From UMGS1696 sp964621755 (lineage in GTDB: Bacteria > Bacillota > Clostridia > Oscillospirales > CAG-272): a DNA stretch of 44,008 nt. Shown here in pieces: positions 33,490-41,086 of this stretch. The stretch spans positions 1 through 44,008 of the forward strand of contig CAZUPI010000020.1 in NCBI GenBank assembly GCA_964621755.1. Reading direction: 5' to 3'. Position numbers and translations under genes: made by a program. How positions within the stretch are numbered: position 1 is the stretch's first letter; each line of letters begins with the position of its first letter. A model generated the notes under the pieces. It did no database searches, was not told where the DNA came from, and saw nothing but the letters and a program-made list of their open reading frames with translations.

Positions 33490-34730
33490 TCGCGCGTCCA
33501 AAGTCCGAGAGCCGGATTACTGATATAGAAAATCCTCTCCCCCTCTACTGTGTTATAGCCGTCTTTCAGCACCTTTGGGTCATATTTTCGTACTGCTTTC
33601 GCATAGGGAATATATTCAAATCCTGCATTGCGAACTTCTTCTTCCGTCAAATGCTGAGTGCAATATATTATGCGAAATCTTCCGTCTGACGAGCCGTGAA
33701 TGAGGTGGGCAGCCACCGAAAGATTCGCTTGGAGGTCATTGTTTTCATGAACAAGTTTAAGAATGTTTTCCCGTCCACAGTAGCCATATTTGCGAATCAG
33801 ACGGTCGTTTTCCTCATCCTCGCCGAATTTTGCGACAGCGGGAGCGAGAACAATCAGTTCTCCGCCATCTGCAATTGCCATTCGTGTACGGTATATGGAC
33901 TTATTCCCGAGCCACGTACTCTTGAATTCGCGTGGATCAAGATATACGACAACCTTTTGGAACGGTTCTGTGACATGAATGAGATTGATTTCTTGACTCT
34001 GTGCAACTGCCATTTCAAAGTTCGAGCGTTCACGTCCGATATACAGACCATGAATATTGGTTATGTCTCCGGTATTTGTTGTACATGTGAGGACATACAT
34101 AAGAGGCACACTTGCAAGAAAATGCTCTTCCGCATAATCGAATACTTTACGAACAGGAGAAAAATCTTTTCCCATAATTCGCTCCATGCCATAGAACGCA
34201 CCGAGCATATGGGAGGAATTTATCATGGAGGAACCTCCGCATCCCACAAAGATATTTTTTGAGTAATTTGCCATACCGACGACCTCATGCGGAACAACCT
34301 GACCGACCGATATGATGAGGTCATACTCCCCCGAAACGAGCCTCTTATTGACTTCAACATCAATTTTATCGTTTACCAAACCTTCCGAAACTTCCGAGAC
34401 AAAATCTGTGGGAACTTCCCCAATTTTTACGACGTCCTGACGCCAATTGTGAACAATAATTTTTTCAAACGGTACCACGCCCATAAAAAATGTTCTACAT
34501 TCTTCCTCGGTCATTGGAACATGCGTGCCGAGTGCTGGCATGACGTCGACCCCACACATTTCGTTCAGCATTTCATAGTATATAGCAGTAATCTTACCGG
34601 CTCCGGAGTACATCCTTGTAAAGTCAGGCGGCAGAATCAGTACTTTTTTAAAAGATTTGCCCTCTATCGACTCTGCAAGTGCCTGTCTGATACTGTCATC
34701 ACAAAGCCCGGTTTCGCTTTTGTAGTACAT
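33486..34730 (-). CDS. LarA-like nickel-pincer racemase/epimerase (DUF2088 family)
   Basis: 414-residue member of the lactate racemase LarA superfamily. Expected cofactor and active-site residues can be placed: His in ALGTHVPMT, His in VVPHEVVG, the Lys in YSKNIFVGCGG that in LarA carries the nickel-pincer nucleotide, and a following His in INSSHMLG. The family includes lactate, malate and other 2-hydroxyacid racemases and a D-gluconate 2-epimerase. Here it heads an operon with 6-phosphogluconate dehydrogenase, a KDG-kinase-like enzyme and a 2-hydroxyacid dehydrogenase, so an aldonate substrate is more likely than lactate (inference). The cofactor genes larB, larC and larE are not nearby. An AAAGGA site precedes the ATG by about 11 bases. 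Confidence 0.85.
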   Translation of the reverse strand: MYYKSETGLCDDSIRQALAESIEGKSFKKVLILPPDFTRMYSGAGKITAIYYEMLNEMCGVDVMPALGTHVPMTEEECRTFFMGVVPFEKIIVHNWRQDVVKIGEVPTDFVSEVSEGLVNDKIDVEVNKRLVSGEYDLIISVGQVVPHEVVGMANYSKNIFVGCGGSSMINSSHMLGAFYGMERIMGKDFSPVRKVFDYAEEHFLASVPLMYVLTCTTNTGDITNIHGLYIGRERSNFEMAVAQSQEINLIHVTEPFQKVVVYLDPREFKSTWLGNKSIYRTRMAIADGGELIVLAPAVAKFGEDEENDRLIRKYGYCGRENILKLVHENNDLQANLSVAAHLIHGSSDGRFRIIYCTQHLTEEEVRNAGFEYIPYAKAVRKYDPKVLKDGYNTVEGERIFYISNPALGLWTRE

Positions 34731-34764
34731 ATCATTTTTAGTCCTTTCTATTATTATGACAATT

Positions 34765-34820
34765 TTTTCTTGAAACTATTTTATCACCCATAAGGAGCGT
34801 TGTCAACCTTTTCAAGAAAA
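34765..34820. promoter_or_regulatory. twin operator-like sites flanking the larA-like promoter
   Basis: TTTTCTTGAAA at 34765-34775 and its exact inverse TTTCAAGAAAA at 34810-34820 are 34 bases apart. Each is itself nearly palindromic (TTTC, two bases, GAAA). One lies directly upstream of the -35 box, the other just past the -10 box. Confidence 0.6.
34778..34806 (-). promoter_or_regulatory. promoter of the sugar-acid operon
   Basis: On the minus strand TTGACA (34806-34801) and TAAAAT (34783-34778) are 17 bases apart with a TGA extension. Confidence 0.8.
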
Positions 34821-34896
34821 CATAAGCAATATAAAAATTGTAGAAAATATCAAAAACATTTCATAGCCCTGTTTATTTTTTTGTCTGTCGAAATAC

Positions 34897-34925
34897 TTGA
34901 CGATATAATATAAATTTAGTATAAT
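34897..34925 (+). promoter_or_regulatory. promoter of the purine operon
   Basis: TTGACG at 34897-34902 and TATAAT at 34920-34925 are 17 bases apart. Transcription should start near 34932, just before the riboswitch. Confidence 0.82.
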
Positions 34926-34942
34926 TATAGATAAGCGCATTT

Positions 34943-35097
34943 CTTGCGACTGACGGAAGGCGTATGCCAGCGGAATTGACCGCATGAAGCAGGAAATATT
35001 TTTGTCCGGTATCTAACATCTAAATATAGATTTTTTCCGGATATCGTTTAGCTTCGTACCAAATCGGTTCGATTACTAAACAGTCGACCGTCTGGGC
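34943..35097 (+). promoter_or_regulatory. ZTP riboswitch (pfl motif) aptamer
   Basis: The 5' domain starts with P1 (CTTGC at 34943-34947 pairing with GCAGG at 34989-34993) enclosing the conserved GACTGACG, a small inserted GGC/GCC hairpin, the P2 hairpin GCGGAATTGACCGC (34970-34983) and ATGAAGC. The 3' domain is the hallmark CCGTCTGGGC at 35088-35097. These are the features of the pfl RNA, which binds ZTP/ZMP, the alarmone of 10-formyl-tetrahydrofolate shortage. The linker between the domains is long, about 90 bases, and contains its own hairpin (GTTTAG at 35046-35051 with CTAAAC at 35076-35081). It sits between the promoter and purE. Confidence 0.85.
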
Positions 35098-35134
35098 ATA
35101 CAGCTTCTTATAAGGGGAGTTGTATGTTTTTTTT
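35097..35134 (+). terminator. riboswitch-controlled terminator before purE
   Basis: CATACA (35097-35102) pairs with TGTATG (35121-35126), extended by further Watson-Crick and G-T pairs to about 13 bp, and is followed by eight Ts. The left arm shares its first base with the end of the aptamer hallmark CCGTCTGGGC, so ligand binding should block this hairpin and allow purine gene transcription. Confidence 0.8.
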
Positions 35135-35210
35135 CGTTTTTTGAAACATGCAGAATGACTTGGCCGCCGTATGTCCTCTGCATAATAAAGCGGCGGAGAT
35201 TGGATTGCAT

Positions 35211-35708
35211 ATGAAAAAAGTTGCCGTAATTATGGGTAGTGACAGTGACCTCCCTGTCGTTGAAAAGGCATTTGCGGTTTTTGAAGAATATGGTGTTCCT
35301 TATGAAGCCCATGTTATGTCTGCACACAGAACTCCTGAAGCTGTATCGTCTTTCGTAACAAACGCGCGCAAGAATGGTTTTGGTGTTATCATTGCGGCAG
35401 CAGGTATGGCAGCTCACCTTGCTGGAGTATGCGCAGCGGGAACTACTCTTCCAGTTATCGGTATTCCGGTACGTGGCGGAATGCTCGACGGTCTTGATGC
35501 GCTTCTTTCTACAGTTCAGATGCCGACTGGCATCCCGGTAGCAACTGTAGCAATGAACGGTGCCGCAAATGCGGCTATTCTCGCATGTGAAATAATCGCG
35601 CTTTCTGATGACACACTCGCAGAAACGCTTGACAACGCAAGACGTGCGGGCGCAGAAAAAGTATATGCAAAAGATGCTGCCCTTCAAATCAAATTAACCA
35701 AAGAGTAA
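35211..35708 (+). CDS. purE: N5-carboxyaminoimidazole ribonucleotide mutase / AIR carboxylase PurE
   Basis: 165-residue PurE. VAVIMGSDSDLPVVEKA binds the phosphate, AHVMSAHRTPEAV supplies the catalytic His and IIAAAGMAAHLAGVCAAGTTLPVIGIPV completes the active site. It carries out the carboxylation step leading to CAIR. No purK is seen in the window, so this may depend on a distant PurK. ATG at 35211 gives the normal N-terminus; a frame open from 35148 would add 21 atypical residues. A CCGCCG/CGGCGG repeat just upstream ends next to the GGAG site and could affect translation. First gene after the ZTP riboswitch. Confidence 0.95.
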   Translation: MKKVAVIMGSDSDLPVVEKAFAVFEEYGVPYEAHVMSAHRTPEAVSSFVTNARKNGFGVIIAAAGMAAHLAGVCAAGTTLPVIGIPVRGGMLDGLDALLSTVQMPTGIPVATVAMNGAANAAILACEIIALSDDTLAETLDNARRAGAEKVYAKDAALQIKLTKE

Positions 35709-35714
35709 TAGTAC

Positions 35715-35751
35715 ACGCAGGAGCTTTATATGGATAAGTCCCTGCGTTTTT
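35715..35751 (+). terminator. terminator-like hairpin between purE and purF
   Basis: ACGCAGG (35715-35721) pairs with CCTGCGT (35741-35747) around a 19-base loop and is followed by TTTTC. It could reduce read-through from purE into the rest of the operon. Confidence 0.55.
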
Positions 35752-35811
35752 CAGTACTGTTCTTACTAAGTAAAATAGTAAAATAAATATATTTTTAAAT
35801 GGAGGAGAAAC

Positions 35812-37260
35812 GTGGAAAAATTAAGAGAAGAATGCGGCGTGTTCGGTATTTATTCACCAACTACTACAGATGTTGCGTCGACTGTCTATTATGGTCTATA
35901 CGCACTTCAGCACAGAGGTCAGGAAAGTTGCGGTATCGTAGTCAATGACGACGGTGTTTTCACCTCTTATAAAGATAGCGGTTTGGTAAACGATGTTTTT
36001 TCAAAAGCAAGACTGATGGAACTTGGATGTGGCAACATGGCGCTCGGGCATGTACGATACGGAAAAGCCGGCAAAAGTGACCGCCTTAACTCACAACCTA
36101 TCGTAGTAAACCATATCAAGGGCAGAATGGCACTTTGCTTTAATGGCACTCTTGTCAATACGTACAAGCTTCGTGAGGAGCTCGAGTTAGAGGGTGCGAT
36201 ATTCCATACGACAAGCGATGCGGAAGTGATTTCTTATCTTGTAACCCGCGAACGTCTTACCGCTCCTTCAATTGAGGAAAGCGTGAGCCGTACGATGAAT
36301 AAACTTTGTGGAGCATATTCCATGGTCATCATGTCCCCTCAAAAGCTTATCGCCTTTCGTGATATTCACGGCTTTCGTCCACTTTGCTACGGAAAACGTG
36401 AGGACGGAACCTATATTGTAGCTTCTGAATCGTGCGCTCTTGATGCTGTCGGTGCGGAACTTATTCGTGAGATCAAGCCCGGTGAAATCATGATTTTCGA
36501 CAAAAATGGCGTTCGCTCTATAACGGAACACATTGGCAAGGCAGAACCTGCGCTTTGTGTATTCGAATATATCTATTTTGCACGTCCAGACTCTATTATT
36601 GAAGGCTGTTCTGTCAATCAGGCAAGACTTCGTGCAGGTGCCTTTCTTGCTCTTGAGCATCCGGTAGAGGCGGACGTCGTCATCGGTGTTCCAGATTCCG
36701 GTCTTGACGCTGCTATCGGATATGCTCGTCAATCAGGTATTCCATATGAGCTTGGTTTTATCAAAAATAAATACATAGGAAGAACATTTATCGCGCCTGG
36801 TCAGTCCTTCAGAGAAAGTCTTGTAAGAATTAAACTGAACCCCATTTCGTTTGCTGTCAGGGGAAAACGCGTTGTTCTTGTCGATGACTCCATTGTACGC
36901 GGTACAACCTGTGCACGTATTGTCGGACTTTTGAGGCAGGCTGGTGCCACCGAAGTGCACATGCGCTCTTCCGCACCGCCGTTTATTGACCTCTGCTATT
37001 ACGGTACTGACATCGACTCCAAAGATAATCTTATCGCTTGCCGCCACAGTATGGAAGAAATTAAGGAAATTCTCGGTGTCGACTCTCTTGGCTATCTCAG
37101 CGTTGAGAATGTGACAAAACTAGCGCCTAAAAAATGTTCCGGGTTCTGCACGGCATGCTTCACCAGTAAATTCCCCACAGACATACCGGATAAGATTTAT
37201 AAAAACAGATACGACCAGAAGATTTCGGAAAATATATCCAATGAAAACGCAGACCATTAA
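35812..37260 (+). CDS. purF: amidophosphoribosyltransferase
   Basis: 482-residue PurF, the first committed enzyme of purine synthesis (PRPP + Gln to phosphoribosylamine). A short propeptide MEKLREE precedes the catalytic Cys8 of CGVFGIY, as in the Bacillus-type self-processing enzyme. The glutaminase domain has LQHRGQESCGI and LGHVRYGKAG. The PRTase domain has VIGVPDSGLDAAIGYA and the PRPP loop VVLVDDSIVRGTT. Cysteines in CRHSMEEIKEILG and KKCSGFCTACF could bind the structural Fe-S cluster. The start is GTG with GGAGG upstream. Confidence 0.96.
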   Translation: MEKLREECGVFGIYSPTTTDVASTVYYGLYALQHRGQESCGIVVNDDGVFTSYKDSGLVNDVFSKARLMELGCGNMALGHVRYGKAGKSDRLNSQPIVVNHIKGRMALCFNGTLVNTYKLREELELEGAIFHTTSDAEVISYLVTRERLTAPSIEESVSRTMNKLCGAYSMVIMSPQKLIAFRDIHGFRPLCYGKREDGTYIVASESCALDAVGAELIREIKPGEIMIFDKNGVRSITEHIGKAEPALCVFEYIYFARPDSIIEGCSVNQARLRAGAFLALEHPVEADVVIGVPDSGLDAAIGYARQSGIPYELGFIKNKYIGRTFIAPGQSFRESLVRIKLNPISFAVRGKRVVLVDDSIVRGTTCARIVGLLRQAGATEVHMRSSAPPFIDLCYYGTDIDSKDNLIACRHSMEEIKEILGVDSLGYLSVENVTKLAPKKCSGFCTACFTSKFPTDIPDKIYKNRYDQKISENISNENADH

Positions 37261-37290
37261 ACAATAAAATAGGTAAAGAAAGGATAAGAA

Positions 37291-38340
37291 ATGAAAAGCT
37301 ATAGTGAAGCATACAAAAATGCCGGTGTCGATATTACGGCGGGATACACGGCTGTTGAACTGATGAAGAAACATATCGCACGTACGACAGTGCCTGGCGT
37401 ATGTGATAAAATCGGAGGTTTCGGCGGAATTTTCGACCTTGGTCTGATTATGGAAAAGTATTCCGTACGTCACCCAATGCTTGTTTCCGGTACCGATGGT
37501 GTAGGAACAAAACTTAGAATCGCGTTCCTTATGGATAAGCATGATACCGTCGGTATCGACTGTGTTGCCATGTGTGTCAACGATATTATCTGCTGTGGCG
37601 CAAAACCTCTCGTTTTCCTTGATTATATTGCATGTGGAAAAAATTATCCGGAAAAAATAGCTGCTATTGTATCTGGGGTTGCGGACGGATGTGTGATGAG
37701 CGAATGCGCCCTTGTTGGTGGCGAAACTGCAGAAATGCCCGGATTTTATCCTGAAGACGAGTACGACCTTGCCGGATATGCCTGCGGTATGGTTGACCAT
37801 GATAACATCATCAATAAAGATGAGATTGTACCCGGTGATATCATAATTGCACTCCCCTCAAGTGGGGTTCATTCAAATGGCTTCTCACTCGTTCGTAAGG
37901 TATTTGATATAGAAAGTCGTGATATTACAAAGCCTGTTGCAGAACTATCAGGAAAGAGCCTCGGAGAGGTTCTCCTCACACCCACAAAAATTTATGTAAA
38001 ACCGGTACTCGCACTTATGAACGAAATAAAGGTTAAAGGCATTTCTCATATTACGGGTGGTGGTTTCTATGAAAATATTCCACGTAGTCTACCAAACGGA
38101 ATTTCTGCAAAAATTGAAAAGTCAGCAGTCCGCCCTCTTCCGATATTCAGTCTTATTGCAAAAGAAGGAGGCATTTCTGAACACGACATGTACAATACGT
38201 ACAATATGGGAGTTGGCATGAGTCTTACTGTTTCAAAGGATAAGGCTGACCGTGCTATTGAAATTCTCCGAGCAAATGGAGAAGATGCGTACATCATTGG
38301 CGAGACGGTGGCCTCTGAAGAAGGCGTTATTCTCGCATAA
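37291..38340 (+). CDS. purM: phosphoribosylformylglycinamidine cyclo-ligase
   Basis: 349-residue PurM, which makes AIR from FGAM and ATP. The N-terminus YSEAYKNAGVDITAGYTAVELMK, LVSGTDGVGTKL and VGIDCVAMCVNDIICCGAKPLVFLDYIA are the family hallmarks, followed by ALVGGETAEMPGFY and ALPSSGVHSNGFSL. It follows purF by 30 bases with an AAAGGA site, and is followed by purN. Confidence 0.97.
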   Translation: MKSYSEAYKNAGVDITAGYTAVELMKKHIARTTVPGVCDKIGGFGGIFDLGLIMEKYSVRHPMLVSGTDGVGTKLRIAFLMDKHDTVGIDCVAMCVNDIICCGAKPLVFLDYIACGKNYPEKIAAIVSGVADGCVMSECALVGGETAEMPGFYPEDEYDLAGYACGMVDHDNIINKDEIVPGDIIIALPSSGVHSNGFSLVRKVFDIESRDITKPVAELSGKSLGEVLLTPTKIYVKPVLALMNEIKVKGISHITGGGFYENIPRSLPNGISAKIEKSAVRPLPIFSLIAKEGGISEHDMYNTYNMGVGMSLTVSKDKADRAIEILRANGEDAYIIGETVASEEGVILA

Positions 38341-38350
38341 GGTGAACGGT

Positions 38351-38962
38351 ATGAATAAAACGAAAATAGCGGTATTTGTCTCAGGAGGAGGGACCAACTT
38401 ACAAGCCTTACTCGACAAAGCAGACGCGGGACTTATGCCACACTGTGAGATTTGTCTGGTTTTAGCGTCGAATTATGAGGCATACGCTCTTACAAGAGCG
38501 AAAAATCATGGGATTGAATCGGTCGTTGTGTCACACAAAGAGCATCGTGAAGATTTTGAAGACTGCATTATCCGCGAACTCCAGGCGCGTGAAATTGAAA
38601 TGATCGTTCTTGCGGGCTTTATGAGTATTCTTTCAGCAGAGTTTACCGACAAATATTCCGATAGAATTATAAATGTGCATCCTTCCCTGATTCCATCGTT
38701 CTGCGGTAGGGGATTCTATGGTTTAAAGGTGCACGAAGCGGCACTTGCCTATGGGGTAAAAGTCACAGGTGCTACGGTACACTTTGTGAACAGCATTCCG
38801 GACGGTGGCAGGATCATCATGCAGAAGGCCGTCTATATTAAGGAAAACGACACCCCCGAAATTCTCCAACGCCGCGTGATGGAAGAAGCGGAGTGGCAAA
38901 TTCTTCCTGAAGCATGTGAAAAAGTAGCGTGTGAAATAGCGAAAAGTAAACTTGATAAATAA
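38351..38962 (+). CDS. purN: phosphoribosylglycinamide formyltransferase (folate-dependent)
   Basis: 203-residue GAR transformylase that uses 10-formyl-THF. The phosphate loop is FVSGGGTNLQALLD; the active site has INVHPSLIPSFCG with the catalytic Asn and His and GATVHFVNSIPDGGRII with the catalytic Asp in the family position. ATG at 38351 has AAGGTGA upstream, ten bases after purM. The open frame extends to 38252 inside purM and is not a credible start. This step and AICAR formylation are the two folate-dependent reactions whose failure raises ZTP. Confidence 0.96.
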   Translation: MNKTKIAVFVSGGGTNLQALLDKADAGLMPHCEICLVLASNYEAYALTRAKNHGIESVVVSHKEHREDFEDCIIRELQAREIEMIVLAGFMSILSAEFTDKYSDRIINVHPSLIPSFCGRGFYGLKVHEAALAYGVKVTGATVHFVNSIPDGGRIIMQKAVYIKENDTPEILQRRVMEEAEWQILPEACEKVACEIAKSKLDK

Positions 38963-38989
38963 AATAAATCTAACAGGCGGTTTAATATA

Positions 38990-39715
38990 ATGGATATTTA
39001 CAAAATAAATGACATTAAGGACGTTCTCCGGGGAAATCCATACGTGGGACGCGGGATTATGATAGGTTCTACTGCTGATAAAAAATACGCCGCATTCGCA
39101 TACTTTATTATGGGACGCAGCGAAAATAGTCGTAATCGTATATTTATTCCGGTCGGCAGCGATATCGAAATTCGTCCGTTCGATGAATCTAAGGTGGAGG
39201 ATCCGTCGCTGATTATATATTACCCTGTACGTGACCTTGGAAAAATAATGATAGTCACAAACGGCGACCAAACTGATACTATACGTGATTTTATTTTGTC
39301 CGGCAGTACATTTGAGCAGGCTCTCGACACACGTTGTTTTGAACCAGATGCACCAAACTTTACCCCGAGAATTTCTGGTATCCTCTATCTCGCAGACGGT
39401 TCTTTTAAGTACAAGATGAGCATTCTTAAGTCCGTTGACGCAGAGGGCAGTGATTGTGTTCGTCAAACATTTACATACCCTCAGAAAGCCGGACTCGGTC
39501 ACTTTATCCATACGTATGTAACAGATGGCAGTCCGATTCCTACCTTCTGCGGAGAACCGGAAAGAATTGCTATTCCAGAATCTATTGATGAATTTACAAA
39601 TGAAATCTGGGAAAATCTTAATGAAGCTAACAAAATCTCCCTTTATACCAGATATATTGATCTTGAAAACGGCGAAATTACAGACAGAATGCTTAACAAG
39701 CATCAAAACGCATAA
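38990..39715 (+). CDS. purO: IMP cyclohydrolase, PurO-type
   Basis: 241-residue protein of the IMP cyclohydrolase PurO family. NPYVGRGIMIG, AYFIMGRSENSRNR and the C-terminal AGLGHFIHTY are its features. It closes FAICAR to IMP, the last step of the pathway. It is unrelated to the cyclohydrolase domain of common bacterial PurH (first described from archaea) and lies just before a stand-alone AICAR transformylase gene, so the two together replace PurH. Confidence 0.85.
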   Translation: MDIYKINDIKDVLRGNPYVGRGIMIGSTADKKYAAFAYFIMGRSENSRNRIFIPVGSDIEIRPFDESKVEDPSLIIYYPVRDLGKIMIVTNGDQTDTIRDFILSGSTFEQALDTRCFEPDAPNFTPRISGILYLADGSFKYKMSILKSVDAEGSDCVRQTFTYPQKAGLGHFIHTYVTDGSPIPTFCGEPERIAIPESIDEFTNEIWENLNEANKISLYTRYIDLENGEITDRMLNKHQNA

Positions 39716-39871
39716 TTGTACGTTTCGCGCCGGAAGAGACTTACGAAACCTTGGTGGCAGTGGCGTATATACAATAGCTTTTCCGTGTCCTGATGGTGCG
39801 GCATGGTTTCATCTTGAGACAATAAAAATCAACATAGATAATAATTTATAGTGAAAGGTTTGGTTTGAACA

Positions 39872-41056
39872 ATGAAAGAATTTGAGCTTAAATACGGTTG
39901 CAATCCCAATCAGAAACCCTCGAAAATATACATGAAGGACGGTAGCGACCTTCCAATAGAAATTCTCAACGGCAGACCAGGATATATTAACTTTCTGGAT
40001 GCTTTCAACAGCTGGCAGCTCGTGATGGAGTTAAAAGAAGCTACCGGAATCACCTGCGCTACTTCGTTCAAACACGTGTCTCCAACCTCTGCGGCGCTCG
40101 GCTTCAAACTCGATGAAGATATGAAAAAAATGTGCTTTGTTGACGATATCGCCGGACTTGATGACTCCCCTCTCGCATGTGCATATGCAAGAGCGCGCGG
40201 TACAGACCGTATGTCATCTTTCGGCGATTGGATTGCACTTTCCGACATTTGTGACCTTACCACTGCAACTATTATTAAGCGTGAAGTGTCTGATGGTATC
40301 ATCGCCCCTGGATATACTCCCGAAGCCTTGGAACTTCTCAAAACGAAGAAAAAAGGAGCATACAATATCATAAAAATTGACCCCAAATATATTCCGGCGG
40401 CTGTTGAAACCAAGGAAGTATACGGTGTCACCTTCGAACAGGGCAGAAACAATTATAAAATTTCCGCTGAGGGTCTTGCGAATGTTGTAACAAACAATAA
40501 GGAAATTCCAGAAAAGTCCAAACTCGACCTTATTGTTGCCCTTATTACACTGAAATACACGCAGTCAAATAGCGTATGTTATGCAGTTGACGGACAGGCT
40601 ATTGGCGTCGGCGCCGGGCAACAGTCCCGCATTCATTGCACACGCCTTGCCGGAAACAAAGCCGACATTTGGCACCTCCGTCGTCATCCTAAGGTGCTCT
40701 CTCTTCCCTTCCTTCCTACGCTTGGCAGACCTGACCGCGACAATGTCATTGACGTCTATATCTCGGACCAGAATGAAGATGTTCTCGGAGATGATGTATG
40801 GCAAAATTATTTCACCACACGCCCGGAAGCGCTTACAAAGGAAGAAAAGCAAGAATATCTCTCTGCCATTACTGGCGTTTCGCTGGCCTCTGACGCATTT
40901 TTCCCGTTTGGTGACAATATTGAACGAGCAAGACGCAGTGGGGTATCTTACATTGCTGAGCCCGGTGGAAGCGTCCGTGATGAGAATGTCATTGAGACAT
41001 GCAACAAGTATGGCATCGCTATGTGCTTCACGGGTATGCGTCTGTTCCACCATTGA
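39872..41056 (+). CDS. stand-alone AICAR formyltransferase (PurH C-terminal domain homologue)
   Basis: 394-residue protein homologous to the transformylase half of PurH. The KYGCNPNQKPSKIY start, ATSFKHVSPTSAALG with the catalytic Lys-His, RARGTDRMSSFGDWIAL, and SNSVCYAVDGQAIGVGAGQQSR are diagnostic. It formylates AICAR with 10-formyl-THF. The MGS-like cyclohydrolase half is absent, and its job is done by the preceding purO gene. The 156-base gap to purO holds a 6-bp inverted repeat (GTTTCG at 39722-39727, CGAAAC at 39744-39749) without a T run. Confidence 0.92.
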   Translation: MKEFELKYGCNPNQKPSKIYMKDGSDLPIEILNGRPGYINFLDAFNSWQLVMELKEATGITCATSFKHVSPTSAALGFKLDEDMKKMCFVDDIAGLDDSPLACAYARARGTDRMSSFGDWIALSDICDLTTATIIKREVSDGIIAPGYTPEALELLKTKKKGAYNIIKIDPKYIPAAVETKEVYGVTFEQGRNNYKISAEGLANVVTNNKEIPEKSKLDLIVALITLKYTQSNSVCYAVDGQAIGVGAGQQSRIHCTRLAGNKADIWHLRRHPKVLSLPFLPTLGRPDRDNVIDVYISDQNEDVLGDDVWQNYFTTRPEALTKEEKQEYLSAITGVSLASDAFFPFGDNIERARRSGVSYIAEPGGSVRDENVIETCNKYGIAMCFTGMRLFHH

Positions 41057-41086
41057 TTAAACATTTTGCAAAGAGGTATGTTAGTT

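Noticed and set aside
35046..35110. Purine (guanine/adenine) riboswitch before purE
   Set aside because: The conserved core of the purine riboswitch is missing, whereas both halves of the ZTP motif are present.
35076..35687. A 203-codon open frame on the minus strand
   Set aside because: Antisense to purE and the riboswitch; Cys/Arg-rich shadow frame.
37120..37800. A 226-codon open frame on the minus strand
   Set aside because: Antisense to the end of purF and the first half of purM; no signal for translation.
38723..39706. A 327-codon open frame on the minus strand
   Set aside because: It is antisense to purN and purO, which are both clearly recognisable; composition is that of a shadow.
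39716..39871. Small gene or regulatory RNA between purO and the AICAR transformylase
   Set aside because: No frame with start and binding site, and the only inverted repeat is 6 bp without a T run; most likely a plain spacer.
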